A stretch of DNA of 64,000 nucleotides from Cyanophora paradoxa (taxonomy: Eukaryota > Glaucocystophyceae > Cyanophorales > Cyanophoraceae), in the NCBI GenBank assembly GCA_004431415.1, contig QPMI01000642.1:1-64000 (forward strand), read 5' to 3'. The position numbers and the translations under genes were made by a program. Shown here one piece after another: positions 21,365 through 31,992 of this stretch. The notes under the pieces are model-generated. The model made no database searches and had not been told where the DNA came from. It saw only the letters and a list, made by a program, of their open reading frames with translations. Within the stretch, counting starts at the first letter, position 1, and each line of letters begins with the position of its first letter.

Positions 21365-23038
21365 ATGTCGTCGTCGTCGTCACGGCACACGCGGCCGCAT
21401 CTTGCTCGCGTCTGCGACTTCTCTCAGATCGCCGAGGTTGCAACATCGCAGGTGATGCCGCAGCACCAGCAGTACTCCCGGCAGATACAGCCGACGACGG
21501 AGCCGACGCTGGTGAAGATCAACAACTGCACCGTCTACTCTTTCGGTTACCCGATGACGCACGCGAACGTCAAGCGGACGCTGGAACAGCTGGATGGTGT
21601 AGTCAACCGCAAACCCTTCTTCGCTGGCACCGCAACCACGCCTGAAGAACGCACTCGTTGTTCACTGATGCTGCGGGAGCTGGCACAAGTCCTTCCGGCG
21701 GAGGAGCAGGACCAGTACCGGGCGCGCCTCGCGCAGCAGGTGGACTTCGACAAGGCCCTCGCGAAGTACGAAGCGGCGTGCGCGGAGCAGAACAACGTGG
21801 TGGAGGCCCTCAAGAACAACGCCGAGGCGACGGAGGCGCAGAAGAACGCCGCGCAGGCGCAGCTCAACGCGCGCGAGGCGACGCTCATCGGGGTGCGGGA
21901 TTTGATGCCGAAGACGACTCTCCGCTCTTACGATGACTTCTGTGAGTACGCACGATCACGCATCGACGAACGCGACAAACGGAACCTTTCGGCATGGGCG
22001 GACACCATGTACTACGGGATCCCGCCGAAGCTTCAGTTCGACCTGACGGTGGAGGCGCTCCAAGTCTCGGGCACACGGGTGACACCGACGCTCATCATAC
22101 AGAAGCTGGACGCCCAGATCGCCCTACGCGCCCGTGAGCACGACGACACCTGGGAGGTCTACCGGGAGGAGGCTGACCGGAGACGAGCTAACTTTGACTT
22201 GCTGGTCGACAAGGTGATGCCGAAGCTGCGCGAACTTCGACAGAAGACCGAGAGCGCCTTCCCGAACGACCCGGGCCTTGCGACTACGTCCTTCATCCAA
22301 CAGGCCCAGGACTGGCTGGAGGACCCGGAGATCAGGCGCAAGTCGAAGCTCGTCACCCTCCTCGCCGGCGCTACGCCGACAAGCGCTGAGTCGGGAGGCC
22401 CGGCACGTGCAGTCTGCATGACTCGCACAGACGTCGCTGAAGACACCCTCGACCCGTCGCCGTCTAAACGCCCGCGCCACGAGCTCGAGTTGGCCCCGTC
22501 AACGTCGGCCCTGTCACCAACGTCCAGCGCTCCACCTGGCCCGACGCCGAACCTCATCAAGCAGATCGTGGAGACCACCATCGCATGTCTCCGCGACCGG
22601 TTGGTGCAGGATGCTGCTGCGTATGCCACAAACCCGCAGGGGGCGCCCACGCACTTCGCTGGTCAGTTCGACTACGAGTCCGATGGCGAGAGCGAGATCT
22701 ACCCGCCCAGCGGTGCCGGGGTCATGGGCTCGAGCCCGGGTCTTCAGTCGGCTCCGTACTCCCAGCAGGCTCCCCCGTACCCGTTGCCAGCCGGCCCTCC
22801 TCAGCTCCCGTCGCCCTACACCTCGACGCCTGTCGGCCTCCCTCAGCTCCCGGCACCGCCAGTGTCACCGTCCATCTGCATGCGCTGCCTGGCCCTCTTC
22901 CAGCTGTCGTGGCCTCTCGTGCACCGCTTTGATGACTACTCTCAGTGCGTGGCTGCCTGTGCCCTGGCGGGCATCCCGTTGCCTCATGGCGCGCCGGCGC
23001 TCCCGCTCGACTGGCGGGCGCGGCTCGGCCTCCTCTGA
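21365..23038 (+). CDS. Gag-like protein of the LTR element
   Basis: This 557-residue ORF is intronless, unlike the host genes in the window. It starts with a Ser run and has an Ala/Glu/Gln-rich coiled-coil region at residues about 105-180. A compact helical segment follows (TTLRSYDDFCEYARSRIDER to about 300), a plausible capsid-like region. A Pro-rich, low-complexity part spans about 365-520. Near the C-terminus Cys and His residues are spaced C-x2-C-x11-H-x7-C, which could bind zinc but is not the canonical retroviral knuckle. Placement between LTRs is the main reason to call it Gag; sequence similarity to a known Gag is not established here. Confidence 0.55.
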   Translation: MSSSSSRHTRPHLARVCDFSQIAEVATSQVMPQHQQYSRQIQPTTEPTLVKINNCTVYSFGYPMTHANVKRTLEQLDGVVNRKPFFAGTATTPEERTRCSLMLRELAQVLPAEEQDQYRARLAQQVDFDKALAKYEAACAEQNNVVEALKNNAEATEAQKNAAQAQLNAREATLIGVRDLMPKTTLRSYDDFCEYARSRIDERDKRNLSAWADTMYYGIPPKLQFDLTVEALQVSGTRVTPTLIIQKLDAQIALRAREHDDTWEVYREEADRRRANFDLLVDKVMPKLRELRQKTESAFPNDPGLATTSFIQQAQDWLEDPEIRRKSKLVTLLAGATPTSAESGGPARAVCMTRTDVAEDTLDPSPSKRPRHELELAPSTSALSPTSSAPPGPTPNLIKQIVETTIACLRDRLVQDAAAYATNPQGAPTHFAGQFDYESDGESEIYPPSGAGVMGSSPGLQSAPYSQQAPPYPLPAGPPQLPSPYTSTPVGLPQLPAPPVSPSICMRCLALFQLSWPLVHRFDDYSQCVAACALAGIPLPHGAPALPLDWRARLGLL

Positions 23039-25249
23039 GCACGTTCTCTGGCCGCGGGCGCCTAGCGTCCGCGCCCACGTCGCCCGCGGGGGCGGCGCCC
23101 CTGCCCTCTTTCCCTTCGGCCTCTTTCCCCCTCCCTCTACCCCCCCCTCCTTTTCGTCTCGGCGCTGTACCCCCTGGCCTCAATGCCGTACCCCCCTCGG
23201 AACCGTACCCCCCTCCTTTTCGTCTCGGCACTGTCCCCCCTGGCCTCGCTCCGTACCCCCCGCCTCGGGGAACCGTACCCCCTCTCTACCTCGTCGACCC
23301 CTTCGCGGCTTGCCCTCAATGCTGTACCCCCTCCCGCCCATTGCGCCCCGTACACCCTCTTTCTCCCTCTCGGTTTCTCCTCCCGATTCTGCTCCGGTGG
23401 CCCACGGCCGGTGACGCTTGCCTCTGGCTCGCGGCAATTCTGCTGTGGAAAGGGGAGGGGGAGCCTTCGGCTACGATCAGCTCGCCGCTGCCGGGAAGCC
23501 TCTCTTGATGGCCTCTCTCGTTACTTTGTTCTTGTCTGACCATCCCTTTCCCTGCGAGATGCCGAGCCCACCGCCACTGCCGCTTCTGTGCGAGCCGACA
23601 CCGTCCCGGAGTCCGGAGCCCACCGCGAGGCGCAGGCCAACCGTCTCCCTCTTTCCCGTGCGCCATGACTTGTGTCGAGGGGGCGGCACGCCTCCTAGTG
23701 GGCTCGCAATCGACGCTAAGACTATGTCCCGGGACCGGTTCGAGATGATAAGAGGCGCGCCCCTAGATGGCCCCTCCAGGAAATATTTGATGATGATTTG
23801 GATGCCCTTGGGAACGGCGCGCCTAAGGCCCCTCCAAGATAGCCCTTGGGAACGGCGCGCCTAAGGCCCCTCCAAGCTTGGGCCGGCTCCCGACCGTGTC
23901 GCGCCACGTGGCCCACGCGCTATCGGACGATACCTGAGAATGGGGGGCCAAAGACCCACGCGGCGGCACTGCCTCCTCGGGGCTCGCCAGCGAGCGTTGC
24001 GATGGCGCCCCGCTAGCTCCGCCACGTTTTTCCCAGGGGGACGCCCCTTTAGCTCTGATGATTTGCCCCGTTGAGCCTCGCTGCGCCAGCGCCGCCCCGC
24101 CCTGCTCAGTGACTGCTCCGCCCCGCCCGCCGGCTGCTCCGCCTCGCAACGCGATATCGATGCTAGCGCTATGCTCTGTGCTGCATTGAGCCCTTCCCTG
24201 TCGCCCGATCGCGAGCCCCTAGAGCCCGGTCCACCCCTCTCACTTGCCGCCCCGTGACAATCCTCTTTTTGATTCAGATGGATTTGTTTGACGGGTTGCC
24301 TTGTCACGGGCGGCATGTGAGATGGCGGTGGTCGGCCTCGAGGCGCGGCTCTCCGATGCGGCGCGGGCGCCCATCCATCCCCTTGGCTCTCCTCGGCTTC
24401 GACTCCTCCTTCCCCCGGCTCCCACCTCTCACTCCTCCGGCTCCGGCGTCTTCGCTTCGCCCTCTCCCCGGCCTCTGGCCCTCGGCGCGGCGACGGCACC
24501 AGTGCGGCGACTGCGACGGCACGGCAGGGTTTTTTTTGCCCGGTTTTTCCCCTGACCGTTATCGACCCTCGAGGGCAAACATCTGGCCCCGGGCGGCCTC
24601 TCCTTGCTCGCCCTCGAGTGGCAGTCCGTACGCCTCCTTCTGGACCTGGCCCGGCTTCATGCAGCCCGGATTTCAGTTGGACTTTTATAGTTGGCTCTGG
24701 ACTCGGTTTTGTTTTTCAGCTAGTGCACGAGGACGCGCACTTGTGCGACAGTGACATGTTGTAGCTGCCAGCTGCAGATAGATTCAGCCTTCGACTTTCC
24801 ATTGCATTGAGTAGCTGTCTCTCGCGCATTTATATTATATACGCATTATATTCATATCCCCGCATTTATATACGTATGCAGCGCACCCTGGCTCGACTCC
24901 TCATGTTTGGACTCGCCATGGCCAGATCAGCTGTTGTTTAGTCGGTTCCCTCTTCTCAGTGGCTCGGACTTGCACACTATAGTTGGTAATCTATAGCTAC
25001 ACTAGGTTTTCGAGGCCGCCCGGTCGGTGAGCGCGTAGGCTAGATAGGCGCTCTGGCTTGAGGTTGGGACCTCTGTTGTTTACTTCATATTTTCACCTTC
25101 ACCAGCCTCTCGTCTTGTGAAGTCGTATCATGGACCCCCGGCTTGCGTCCCGGGAGGTTTCCGGGGCCTACCCCCGCGTCTTGTATATCTGTATTTTTCT
25201 CTCTTACTAGTTAACGCGCACGAGGACGTGCGCTTGTGAAGTCGTATCA
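23039..25249 (+). other. 3' region of the LTR element, repeat-rich, no clear gene
   Basis: At 23139-23345 there is a minisatellite of CCGTACCCCC and CTTTTCGTCTCGGC words. At 23804-23876 a 35-base block is repeated with a 38-base period. A 19-base word CTTGTGAAGTCGTATCATG occurs at 25114-25132 and again at 25233-25251, where it runs into the right LTR. No polymerase-type motifs were found in any frame. Confidence 0.55.
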
Positions 25250-25359
25250 TGTTGCAGTAGGCATATATTCCCATTATCCTAAGTCCCTGTAGACCTGTAC
25301 CCCTAGTCTGTACCTGTACCCCAATGATACCAGTCCCCAGCTAAACTATGCTGGCAACA
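25250..25359 (+). repeat. 3' LTR (110 bp)
   Basis: Identical copy of 20381-20490. It is followed by CCAGCCGACGG, which restores the interrupted Helitron-like sequence with the CCAG duplication. Confidence 0.9.
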
Positions 25360-26065
25360 CCAGCCGACGGCAAAAATTCGATCCTGCACGGACCCGGACA
25401 TCTTTCCGCGCGCCCACGCCGCGGCGCATGCGCGGAACAATAGCATAAGCATCTGAGATGTAGAGCAAGCGTTTCGCACGCTTTACTGATGTGCCGGGCC
25501 GCGAGGGCCCAGCCGACCCCGAAAATTCGATCCTGGACGGACCTGAACATCTTTCCGCGCGCCCTGGCATCCTCGCGCATGCGCATCGCTACAATATTCA
25601 TTTGAGATTTTATTAAAGCTTTTCGCAAGCTCTGCGGACGCGACAAGGCGCGGCAATCCAGCCGACGCAAAAATTCGATCCTGGCCACGCCTGCACATCC
25701 GCGCGCCCTCGCCTCCGCAGCCCTGCACATCGATGCTATATGCGTTCAAGATTCTGTTTAAGCGATGCGCAAGCTCTGTGCATGCGCCTGGCCGCGAGAA
25801 CCTCGCCCCTCCCGGCCGCGGGCCTCCTTCCCAACAATATTATATAATTAATCTCCTCTCAATATGCTCCACCCTTTATTTCCTCAGCACATTAATATTC
25901 CTCTAGCCGGCCAGGGCTAGCTGGACTGGCCGTCAGCTAGCCAGCTTCCAGCCAGAAAGCTGTTCGCTGGCCAGTCGATGAGTGCCCTATAGGCCTACTG
26001 TGACAGCCGCGAGGGCGTCCGCGAGGCTTCGCCGTACTTAGTGCTCCGCAGGAGCACGGATCTTG

Positions 26066-26218
26066 TTATGCAAAGCGCATTAATTGATTAATTAATATAT
26101 TGCCATTACTCAGTATATATTGGGCGCATTAATATTGTGTTTTACGGTAATTATATAAACGATCGGTGTTACGACGGTGTAAAACCTTGCATGATCATAG
26201 CATGATCATGAATCATGA
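26066..26218. other. Short AT-rich spacer between oppositely oriented Helitron-like copies
   Basis: This stretch contains TTAATTAATTAA and ATGATCATAGCATGATCATG palindromic words. The two neighbouring copies point their 3' hairpin ends at each other across it, forming a large inverted repeat. Confidence 0.5.
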
Positions 26219-27399
26219 CAAGATCCGTGCTCCTGCGGAGCACTAAGTACGGCGAAGCCTCGCGGACGCCCTCGCGGCTGTCACAGTAGGCCTATAGGGC
26301 ACTGGCCAGCGGCCTGGCCGATCGCGAACAGCTTTCTGGTTGGAAGCTGGCCGGCTGACGGCCAGTCCAGCTACCGCTGGCCGGCTAGAGGAATATAACT
26401 AGAGGAATATTAATGTACTGAGGAAATAAAGGGAGGCCGGAGCAGGTTGAGATTAGAGGAGATGAATTATATATAATATTGTTGAGAGGGAGGCCCGGGA
26501 GGGGCAAGGTTCTCGCGGCCAGGCGCATGCACAGAGCTTGCGAATCGCTTAAACAGAATCTTGAATGCATATAGCTATAGCATCGATGTGCGGGGCTGCG
26601 GAGCTCGAGGCGAGGGCGCGCGGAAAGATGTGCAGGTCCATGCAGGATCGAATTTTCGGGGTCGGCTGGGTCCTCGCGGCCCGTCGCATACGCAAAGCGT
26701 GCGGAAGACTTTGCCTACATCTTAAATGCTTATGCTATCGTTCCGCGCATGCGCCGCGGCGTGGGCGCGCGGAAAGATGTCAGGGCGCGTGCAGGATCGA
26801 ATTTTGGCCGTCGGGTACCTTCCTGCGCTGTTCCGGCTCCGAAAAGCGGATTTCGGGGGTGCGCAGGCCCTGCTATGTCCATGCGCGCCAGTACGCATCG
26901 ATTGCGCGCGTCGCGGGACCGGGCGGGACCGGCTAGCGCTGGATCAAATTTTCGGCCGACTCTTCGCACTGGAGCGTCGACGGCGCTTGAAATCGAGCTT
27001 GCGGCGATGCGCTCGCCCTCGCGCGGCATTCTGTATCGTTCTGGGGCGTCCCTGGCGCGATTTCGTCGCGGGACCGGGCGGGACCGGGTCCCACCTTCTG
27101 ACTCGGACTGCATTTGTCGGAGGTTAAGTACCGGAATTGATCCAGAGGGAAATTCGATTTTCGCGCGACGCCCACGGGCGAGCGGTCGTCTTAGGGGAGC
27201 CACGACGCTAAAAATGGATCTAGAGAGGTCTGTGGGGGTTAGGGTAGCTGAGTCATTAGCGGCAATCGCGTCCGTGTCGAGGCAGAATTAATAATTCGTC
27301 CTCGAGGGAGTGCGACGCGGAAATTATTTAGCAGGGGGGATCTTGAGTGGAAAAAAAGGTTAAAAAAGGAATTTATATCGGCGGTTTTTGGGTTTGAGA
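26219..27399 (-). mobile_element. Helitron/Helentron-like element, copy 3 (inverted)
   Basis: Read on the - strand it ends at 26219 with the hairpin and CTTG-T, and its 5' part reaches the TTTCTCAAAC-like block at about 27399 without the last TCAGGCGAAGCC. It is about 1.18 kb, with an internal deletion relative to copy 1. The 5' end is cut exactly where copy 4 begins. Confidence 0.5.
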
Positions 27400-27400
27400 C

Positions 27401-28634
27401 AAGATCCGTGCTCCTGCGGAGCACTAAGTACGCCGAAGCCTCGCGGCCGCCCTCGCGCGCGCACGGCTGTCACAGTAGGCGTAGCGCACTGCAGCTGGCC
27501 AGCGGCCCGGCCGAACAGCTGGTTGGCTGGAAGCTGGCGGCCAGAGGCCTGGCTGGCCAGCTAGAGAGGAATGTAATTAATTAGGAGAAGGAATTAATAA
27601 TTAGGGGAAGAGTTGGACTGGCTTGCTTTTAACAGGTAAAGCATATTGAGAGGAGAATAAATATATAATATTTGAGGCCCGGGAGGGGCGAGGTTCTCGC
27701 GATCGCAGCCAGGCGCATGCACAGAGCTTGCGAATCGCTTAAAAAGAAACTCGAATGCATATAGTATCAATGTGCAGGGTTGCGGAGGCGAGGGCGCGAG
27801 GAAAAACCTGCAGGTCCATGCAGGATCGAATTTTCGGGGTCGGCTGGGTTCTCGCGCCCTGTCGCGCCCTTGGAGCTTGCGCTACGCTTTGAAAAGCTCT
27901 CAAATGAATATTGTAGCGATGCCCATGCATGAGGATGCGAGGGCGCGCGGAAAGCTGTGCAGGTCCGTGAAGGATCGAATTTTCGGGGTCGGCTGGGTCC
28001 CCGCGGCCCGGCGCATCGGCAAAGCGTGCGGAATGCTTTGTCTACATCTCAAATGCGTATGCTATTGTTCCGCGCATGCGCCGCGCGTGGGCGCGCGGAA
28101 AGATGTCCGGGGCTGTGCAGGATCGAATTTTTGCCGTCGGGTACCTTCCTGCGCTGTTCGGCATCCGAAAAGCGGATTTCGGGGGTGCGCAGGCCCTGCT
28201 ATGTCTATGCGCGCCAGTGCGCATCGATTGCGCGCGTCGCGGACCGGGCCGGACCGGCTGGATCAAAATTTCGGCGGAGTCTTCGCACTGGAGTGTCGAG
28301 GGCGCCCGAAATCGAGCTTGCGGCGATGCGCTCGCCCTCGCGCGGCATTCTGTATCGTTCTGGGGCGTCCCTGGCGCGATTTCGTCGCGGGACCGGGCGG
28401 GACCGGGTTCCACGTTCTGACTTGGACTGCATTTGTCGGAGGTTAAGTACCGGAATTGATTCAGAGGGAAATTCGATTTTCGCGGGACGCCTACGGGAGA
28501 GCGGTCGTCTTAGGGGTGCCACGACGCTAAAAATGGATGTAGAGAGGTTTGTGGGGGTTCGGGTGGGTGTGTTACCAGCAGCAATCGCGTCCGTGTCGAG
28601 GCAGAATTAATAATTCTGGCTCGAGGGAGTGCGA
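27401..28634 (-). mobile_element. Helitron/Helentron-like element, copy 4 (inverted, truncated)
   Basis: It starts at its 3' hairpin end abutting copy 3 and runs to the palindrome block near 28600, where similarity stops just before 28634. Internal sub-repeats match copy 1. The head-to-tail junction with copy 3 suggests insertion into, or recombination between, family members. Confidence 0.5.
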
Positions 28635-28733
28635 CCAAGAGCTATGCGATACAGGCGCGATGCGGAGGGCGGTCAAGACGTGCCGGAGATTCTCAAGTGC
28701 TGGTACATGCCTGCGGGGCCGCGCTTCTGCGAG

Positions 28734-29527
28734 GGCGCGCGGAAAGACGTGCAGGTCCGTCCAGGATCGAATTTTCGGGGTCGGCTGGGTCCTCGCGGCC
28801 CGGCACATCCGTAAACTGTGCGGAAGTCTTCTTCTACATCTTAAATGCTTATGCTATCGTTCCGCGCGTGCGCCGCGGCGTGGGCGCGCGGAAAGATGTC
28901 CGGGGCCGTGTGGGATCGAATTTTTGCCGTCGGGTACCTTCCTGCGCTGTTCCGGCTCCGAAAAGCGGATTTCGGGGGTGCGCAGGCCGTGCTATGTCTA
29001 TACGCGCCAGTACGCATCGATTGCGCGCGTCGCGGGACCGGCCGGAACCGGGAGGATCAAATTTCGGCGTACTGTTCGGACTGCAGCGTCGAGGGCGCCC
29101 GAAATCGAGCTTGCGGCGATGCGCTCGCCCTCGCCCGTCATTCTGTATCGTTCTGGGGCGTCCCTGGCGCGATTTCGTCGCGGGACCGGGCGGGACCGGG
29201 TCCCACCTTCTGGCTCGGACTGCATTTGTCGGAGGTTAAGTAACGGAATTGATCCAGAGGGAAATTCGAAATTCGCGCGACGTGCACGGGAGAGCGGTCG
29301 TCTTAGGGGAGCCAGGACGCTAAAAATGGATCTAGAGGGGTCTGTGGGGGTTCGGGCAGCTGTGTAATGTCCATCAATCGCGTCTGTGTCGAGGCAGAAT
29401 TAATAATTCTGTCTCGAGGGAATGTGACACGGAAATTATTTGGCACGGGGGATCTTGAGTGGAAAAAAAGGTTAAAAAAGGAATTTCGGTCGGCGGTTTT
29501 TGGGTTTGAGAAAGAGGCTTCGCCTGA
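28734..29527 (-). mobile_element. Helitron/Helentron-like element, copy 5 (inverted, 5' half)
   Basis: This is the 5' half only. On the - strand it begins TCAGGCGAAGCCTC at 29527 and continues through the palindrome (near 29389-29415) to sub-repeat sequence near 28734. The roughly 100 bases between copies 4 and 5 show no similarity to the family. Confidence 0.5.
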
Positions 29528-29706
29528 AGCGACTGTTCTGTCTTCGAATGGTCGGTTCAGATTCGCGTCACAGCGGACGAGTTCGAATTTGGGGCTCCGC
29601 TTACCAAAGCGGCAAGGTTGCAAGTTGCAAAAAAATGGCTAGCGTGGGACTCGGTGAGTCTCGGTCCAAGAGCTCTGGGGGGAGGGGTACGTATTTGGCA
29701 CAGGAC

Positions 29707-29714
29707 GCTAGCGC
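29707..29714 (+). repeat. Target-site duplication GCTAGCGC, left
   Basis: This 8-bp word directly precedes the MITE and is repeated exactly at 30107-30114. Confidence 0.8.
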
Positions 29715-30106
29715 TAGGGTTGCCGTGTCCATGGACATGTCAATCAACCCGGTGGACATGGACATTCGGACACGGACATGTCCGCCGACATGTCCGCCGA
29801 CACTGAATATTAAATTAAATTAAATTAAATTATATTCCAAAAGTGAGGTGGCGGGGCAGCTTGGGCGAGGCCCCCGGCGACTCCCCGCTGCCCCCCGCCG
29901 CTTCCTGAGCACCAGAAACATGCTGCTAACGTTTGCAGTGTTCTGCTAGAGTGTTTGAAACATGATTTGCACGCGTTTTGGCCTGTTTAGAGGGGTATCC
30001 CCCCTAATGTCCACGGACATGTCCACCCGGACCCACGGACATTGACACGACATGTCCGCGGACATGGACATGTCAATGTCCGCGGACATCGGACACGGCA
30101 ACCCTA
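29715..30106. mobile_element. hAT-type MITE (392 bp)
   Basis: Perfect 16-bp terminal inverted repeats TAGGGTTGCCGTGTCC are flanked by an 8-bp target duplication, both hallmarks of the hAT superfamily. Subterminal regions are packed with GGACATGTCC / GTCCGCGGACAT palindromic words on both sides, likely transposase-binding repeats. The centre has an ATTAA microsatellite and a GC-rich block. There is no coding capacity. Confidence 0.85.
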
Positions 30107-30114
30107 GCTAGCGC
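30107..30114 (+). repeat. Target-site duplication GCTAGCGC, right
   Basis: Exact match to 29707-29714. Confidence 0.8.
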
Positions 30115-30116
30115 TG

Positions 30117-30420
30117 GCCATGGCGGAGCCAAGTGTTGCGCTAGCCTCTAGGGTGCGATCATCAGCCTGGCAGCAGGCCTAGCTACCATAGTACTAGTAT
30201 AGGGCGCCGCCGGTTACTAGGGTGTGAAGATCGGTTACACGCTGTCTAGATCTAGGGCTTATCCAGCAGTATAGATCTAGTGGAGCCAAGCCAAGTGTCT
30301 CGCTAGCCTCTAGGGAGCGATCATCAGACCTACTAGGCTAGCTGTAGGGCGCCGCCGCGCGCGGCCGGCCAACGGCTACGGTGTGAAGATCAGATACACG
30401 CTAGCTGTCTTATCCAGTGT
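30117..30420 (+). repeat. Two degenerate tandem copies of a ~150-bp block
   Basis: Both copies contain GGAGCCAAG, GCTAGCCTCTAGGG, GCGATCATCAG, AGGGCGCCGCCG, GGTGTGAAGATC, TACACGCT and CTTATCCAG in order. They lie directly upstream of the F-box gene and may include its promoter. Confidence 0.55.
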
Positions 30421-30541
30421 CCCCAGCTCGACCGGAGCGATTCGGAGCGCGCGCGCTTCTTTAGCCGACCAGATCGCCAGACCGCTTTGACCAGAAGCGA
30501 CCTCAACCGGTTGGGCGCGGGGCGAGCTCGTAACAGAAGCC

Positions 30542-31992
30542 ATGATGAAGCGCAACTCCGGCGATGAGAGCAGCAGCCCGCGCGCGGCGAGCCCGGCGGC
30601 GCCTGTTCTGAACGGGAAGCGTTTCCTGGAGCCGCCGGGCGACGACCTGGGCGACCTGAGCGAGCGCGCCGGCTCCCTCGCGCTCTCTGGGCGATCGACC
30701 CCCAAGAAGATGTGCACCGAGCCGTCTGCGGCCGCGGCCGCGGCGAGCCCGCAGAAGGTCTGCAATCGGGCGGCGCGGTTATGCGAGCAGCACCACGTGG
30801 CCCCAGCTGACTCGCGCGCGGCGCAGGCGGCAGCCAGCCTCTTTGATCTGCTGCCCGACGACATTCTGATGCTGATCGGCCAGCACTTCGCGCACGTCGG
30901 GTCAGCCGCCGACCTCGTCCACCTCGTCGGCCTGGGCCAGGTCTGTCGCCGCCTTCGCGACGTCTTCCGGGCGCACGGCGGCGGCGCCCTCGCCCTGGCG
31001 ACCTCGGTCCACGTCCCCGCCGGCGACGCCCGCTTCCTCCGCCTCCTCGCCGCCCACGCGCCGGGCATCACCCGCCTCGAATCCTTTGCGGCGGAGGGCC
31101 CGAGCAGCGCCGGCGCCTTCCTGCGGGCCCTGCCCCGCCCGGAGCGCCTCGCCTCGCTCTCGGTCGACGAGCCGTGCACGGCTTCGGACCTGGACGTCGT
31201 CGCCCAGCGCTTCCGCTGCCTCCGCCAGCTCCGCGTCGGCGGCCTCGGCATGCAGTGCGCCGCCGACGACTCGGCCGTCGGCGCCATCCTCGCTGCCAAC
31301 CCCGGCCTCGCCTCCCTGGCCCTCTGCGAGGCCCGCCCCGCCCCGCCCCGCCCGTCCCGCCGCCCGCCCGCCCGCCGCCGGCCGCTGACGCCCGGGCCGA
31401 CGCGCAGGTCGCGATCGACTGGCCGGCGCTGCTGGCGGCGCCGGCGCCGGCGCTCACCGAGCTCCGCCTGGAGCGCTGCTGGAGCCGCCCGGCGATGTCC
31501 CGCCGCATCCTGGACCTCACCGGCATCGACACGTGCCCTGGGGCGGCCTCGCTCGCCCGCCTCGAGCTGGTCTCCTGCCGCCTCGCGCGGGACGGCTCCT
31601 CGCTGGCCGCGGCGTACGCCCTCCCGCACCTCGTCTCGCTCTGCCTCCTCCAGCCGGCCCGCGAGGCCGCCGCCTCGCCCCTGCCCCTCCCGGGCCCCGG
31701 CCAGCTCCCCAAGCTCCGCTCCCTCGAGCGTGCGTCGTACCCCCCTTCCTCCCCCCCCCCTTGACGCGTCGCTCAAGCGGCCGGCCGCGCAGTGTCGCCG
31801 TGCGTGGACGCGGTGTGGGCGTCGCGCCTTGCTGCGCGCTCGCCCTCGGCCCGGGTGGCGCTGCTCCCGCCCACGCCCCCCGGGGGCTCCTCCCCTTCCG
31901 ACGCCGCCCGCCGCTCCGCGTCCGGGCCCCCGTCGCCGGCCCTCGGGCCCCTCGCCGGCTCCCCCGCCCCCGCCCCCGCCGTCGTCGTCTGA
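30542..31992 (+). CDS. F-box/leucine-rich-repeat-like protein (three exons)
   Basis: Exon 1 (30542-31330) encodes a disordered Ser/Ala-rich start, then an F-box-like segment LFDLLPDDILMLIGQHF...VCRRLRDVFRA (residues about 101-143), then leucine-rich repeats (LASLSVDEPCTASDLDVVA...LRQLRVGGLGM). Exon 2 (31408-31729) continues LRR-like units (LTELRLERCW, LARLELVSCRL). Exon 3 (31793-31992) is a Ser/Pro/Ala-rich tail. Intron 1 (77 nt) is GC-AG; intron 2 (63 nt) is GT-AG, and both keep the frame. F-box proteins recruit substrates to SCF ubiquitin ligases through Skp1; the LRR would choose the substrate. The F-box match is by pattern only. Confidence 0.65.

Larger units (their letters stand above)
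20381..25359 (+). mobile_element. LTR retrotransposon-like element with gag-like ORF only
   Basis: The 4,979-bp unit is bounded by identical 110-bp direct repeats that start TG and end CA, with inverted tips TGTTGC/GCAACA. A 4-bp target duplication CCAG flanks it, and the uninterrupted site is visible in copy 1 near 11664. Identical LTRs imply a recent insertion. Only one long plausible ORF (21365-23038) is found; no reverse transcriptase, RNase H, protease or integrase motif was seen. It therefore resembles a non-autonomous gag-bearing (TR-GAG-like) element. No clear tRNA primer-binding site follows the left LTR and no purine tract precedes the right one. Confidence 0.8.
19403..26065 (+). 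mobile_element. Helitron/Helentron-like element, copy 2, split by an LTR element
   Basis: It has the same ends as copy 1: TCAGGCGAAGCCTC at 19403, and the hairpin plus GGATCTTG ending at 26065, followed by T. Removing the LTR element (20381-25359) and one 4-bp duplication leaves about 1.68 kb, matching copy 1 (1.70 kb). Sequence on both sides of the LTR element continues the alignment with copy 1 near 11660. It also holds a small retroposed insert (19511-19575). Confidence 0.55.

Noticed and set aside
24254-24754. 166-residue open frame near the 3' end of the LTR element
   Set aside because: No reverse transcriptase, integrase or protease motif; composition matches the noncoding surroundings.
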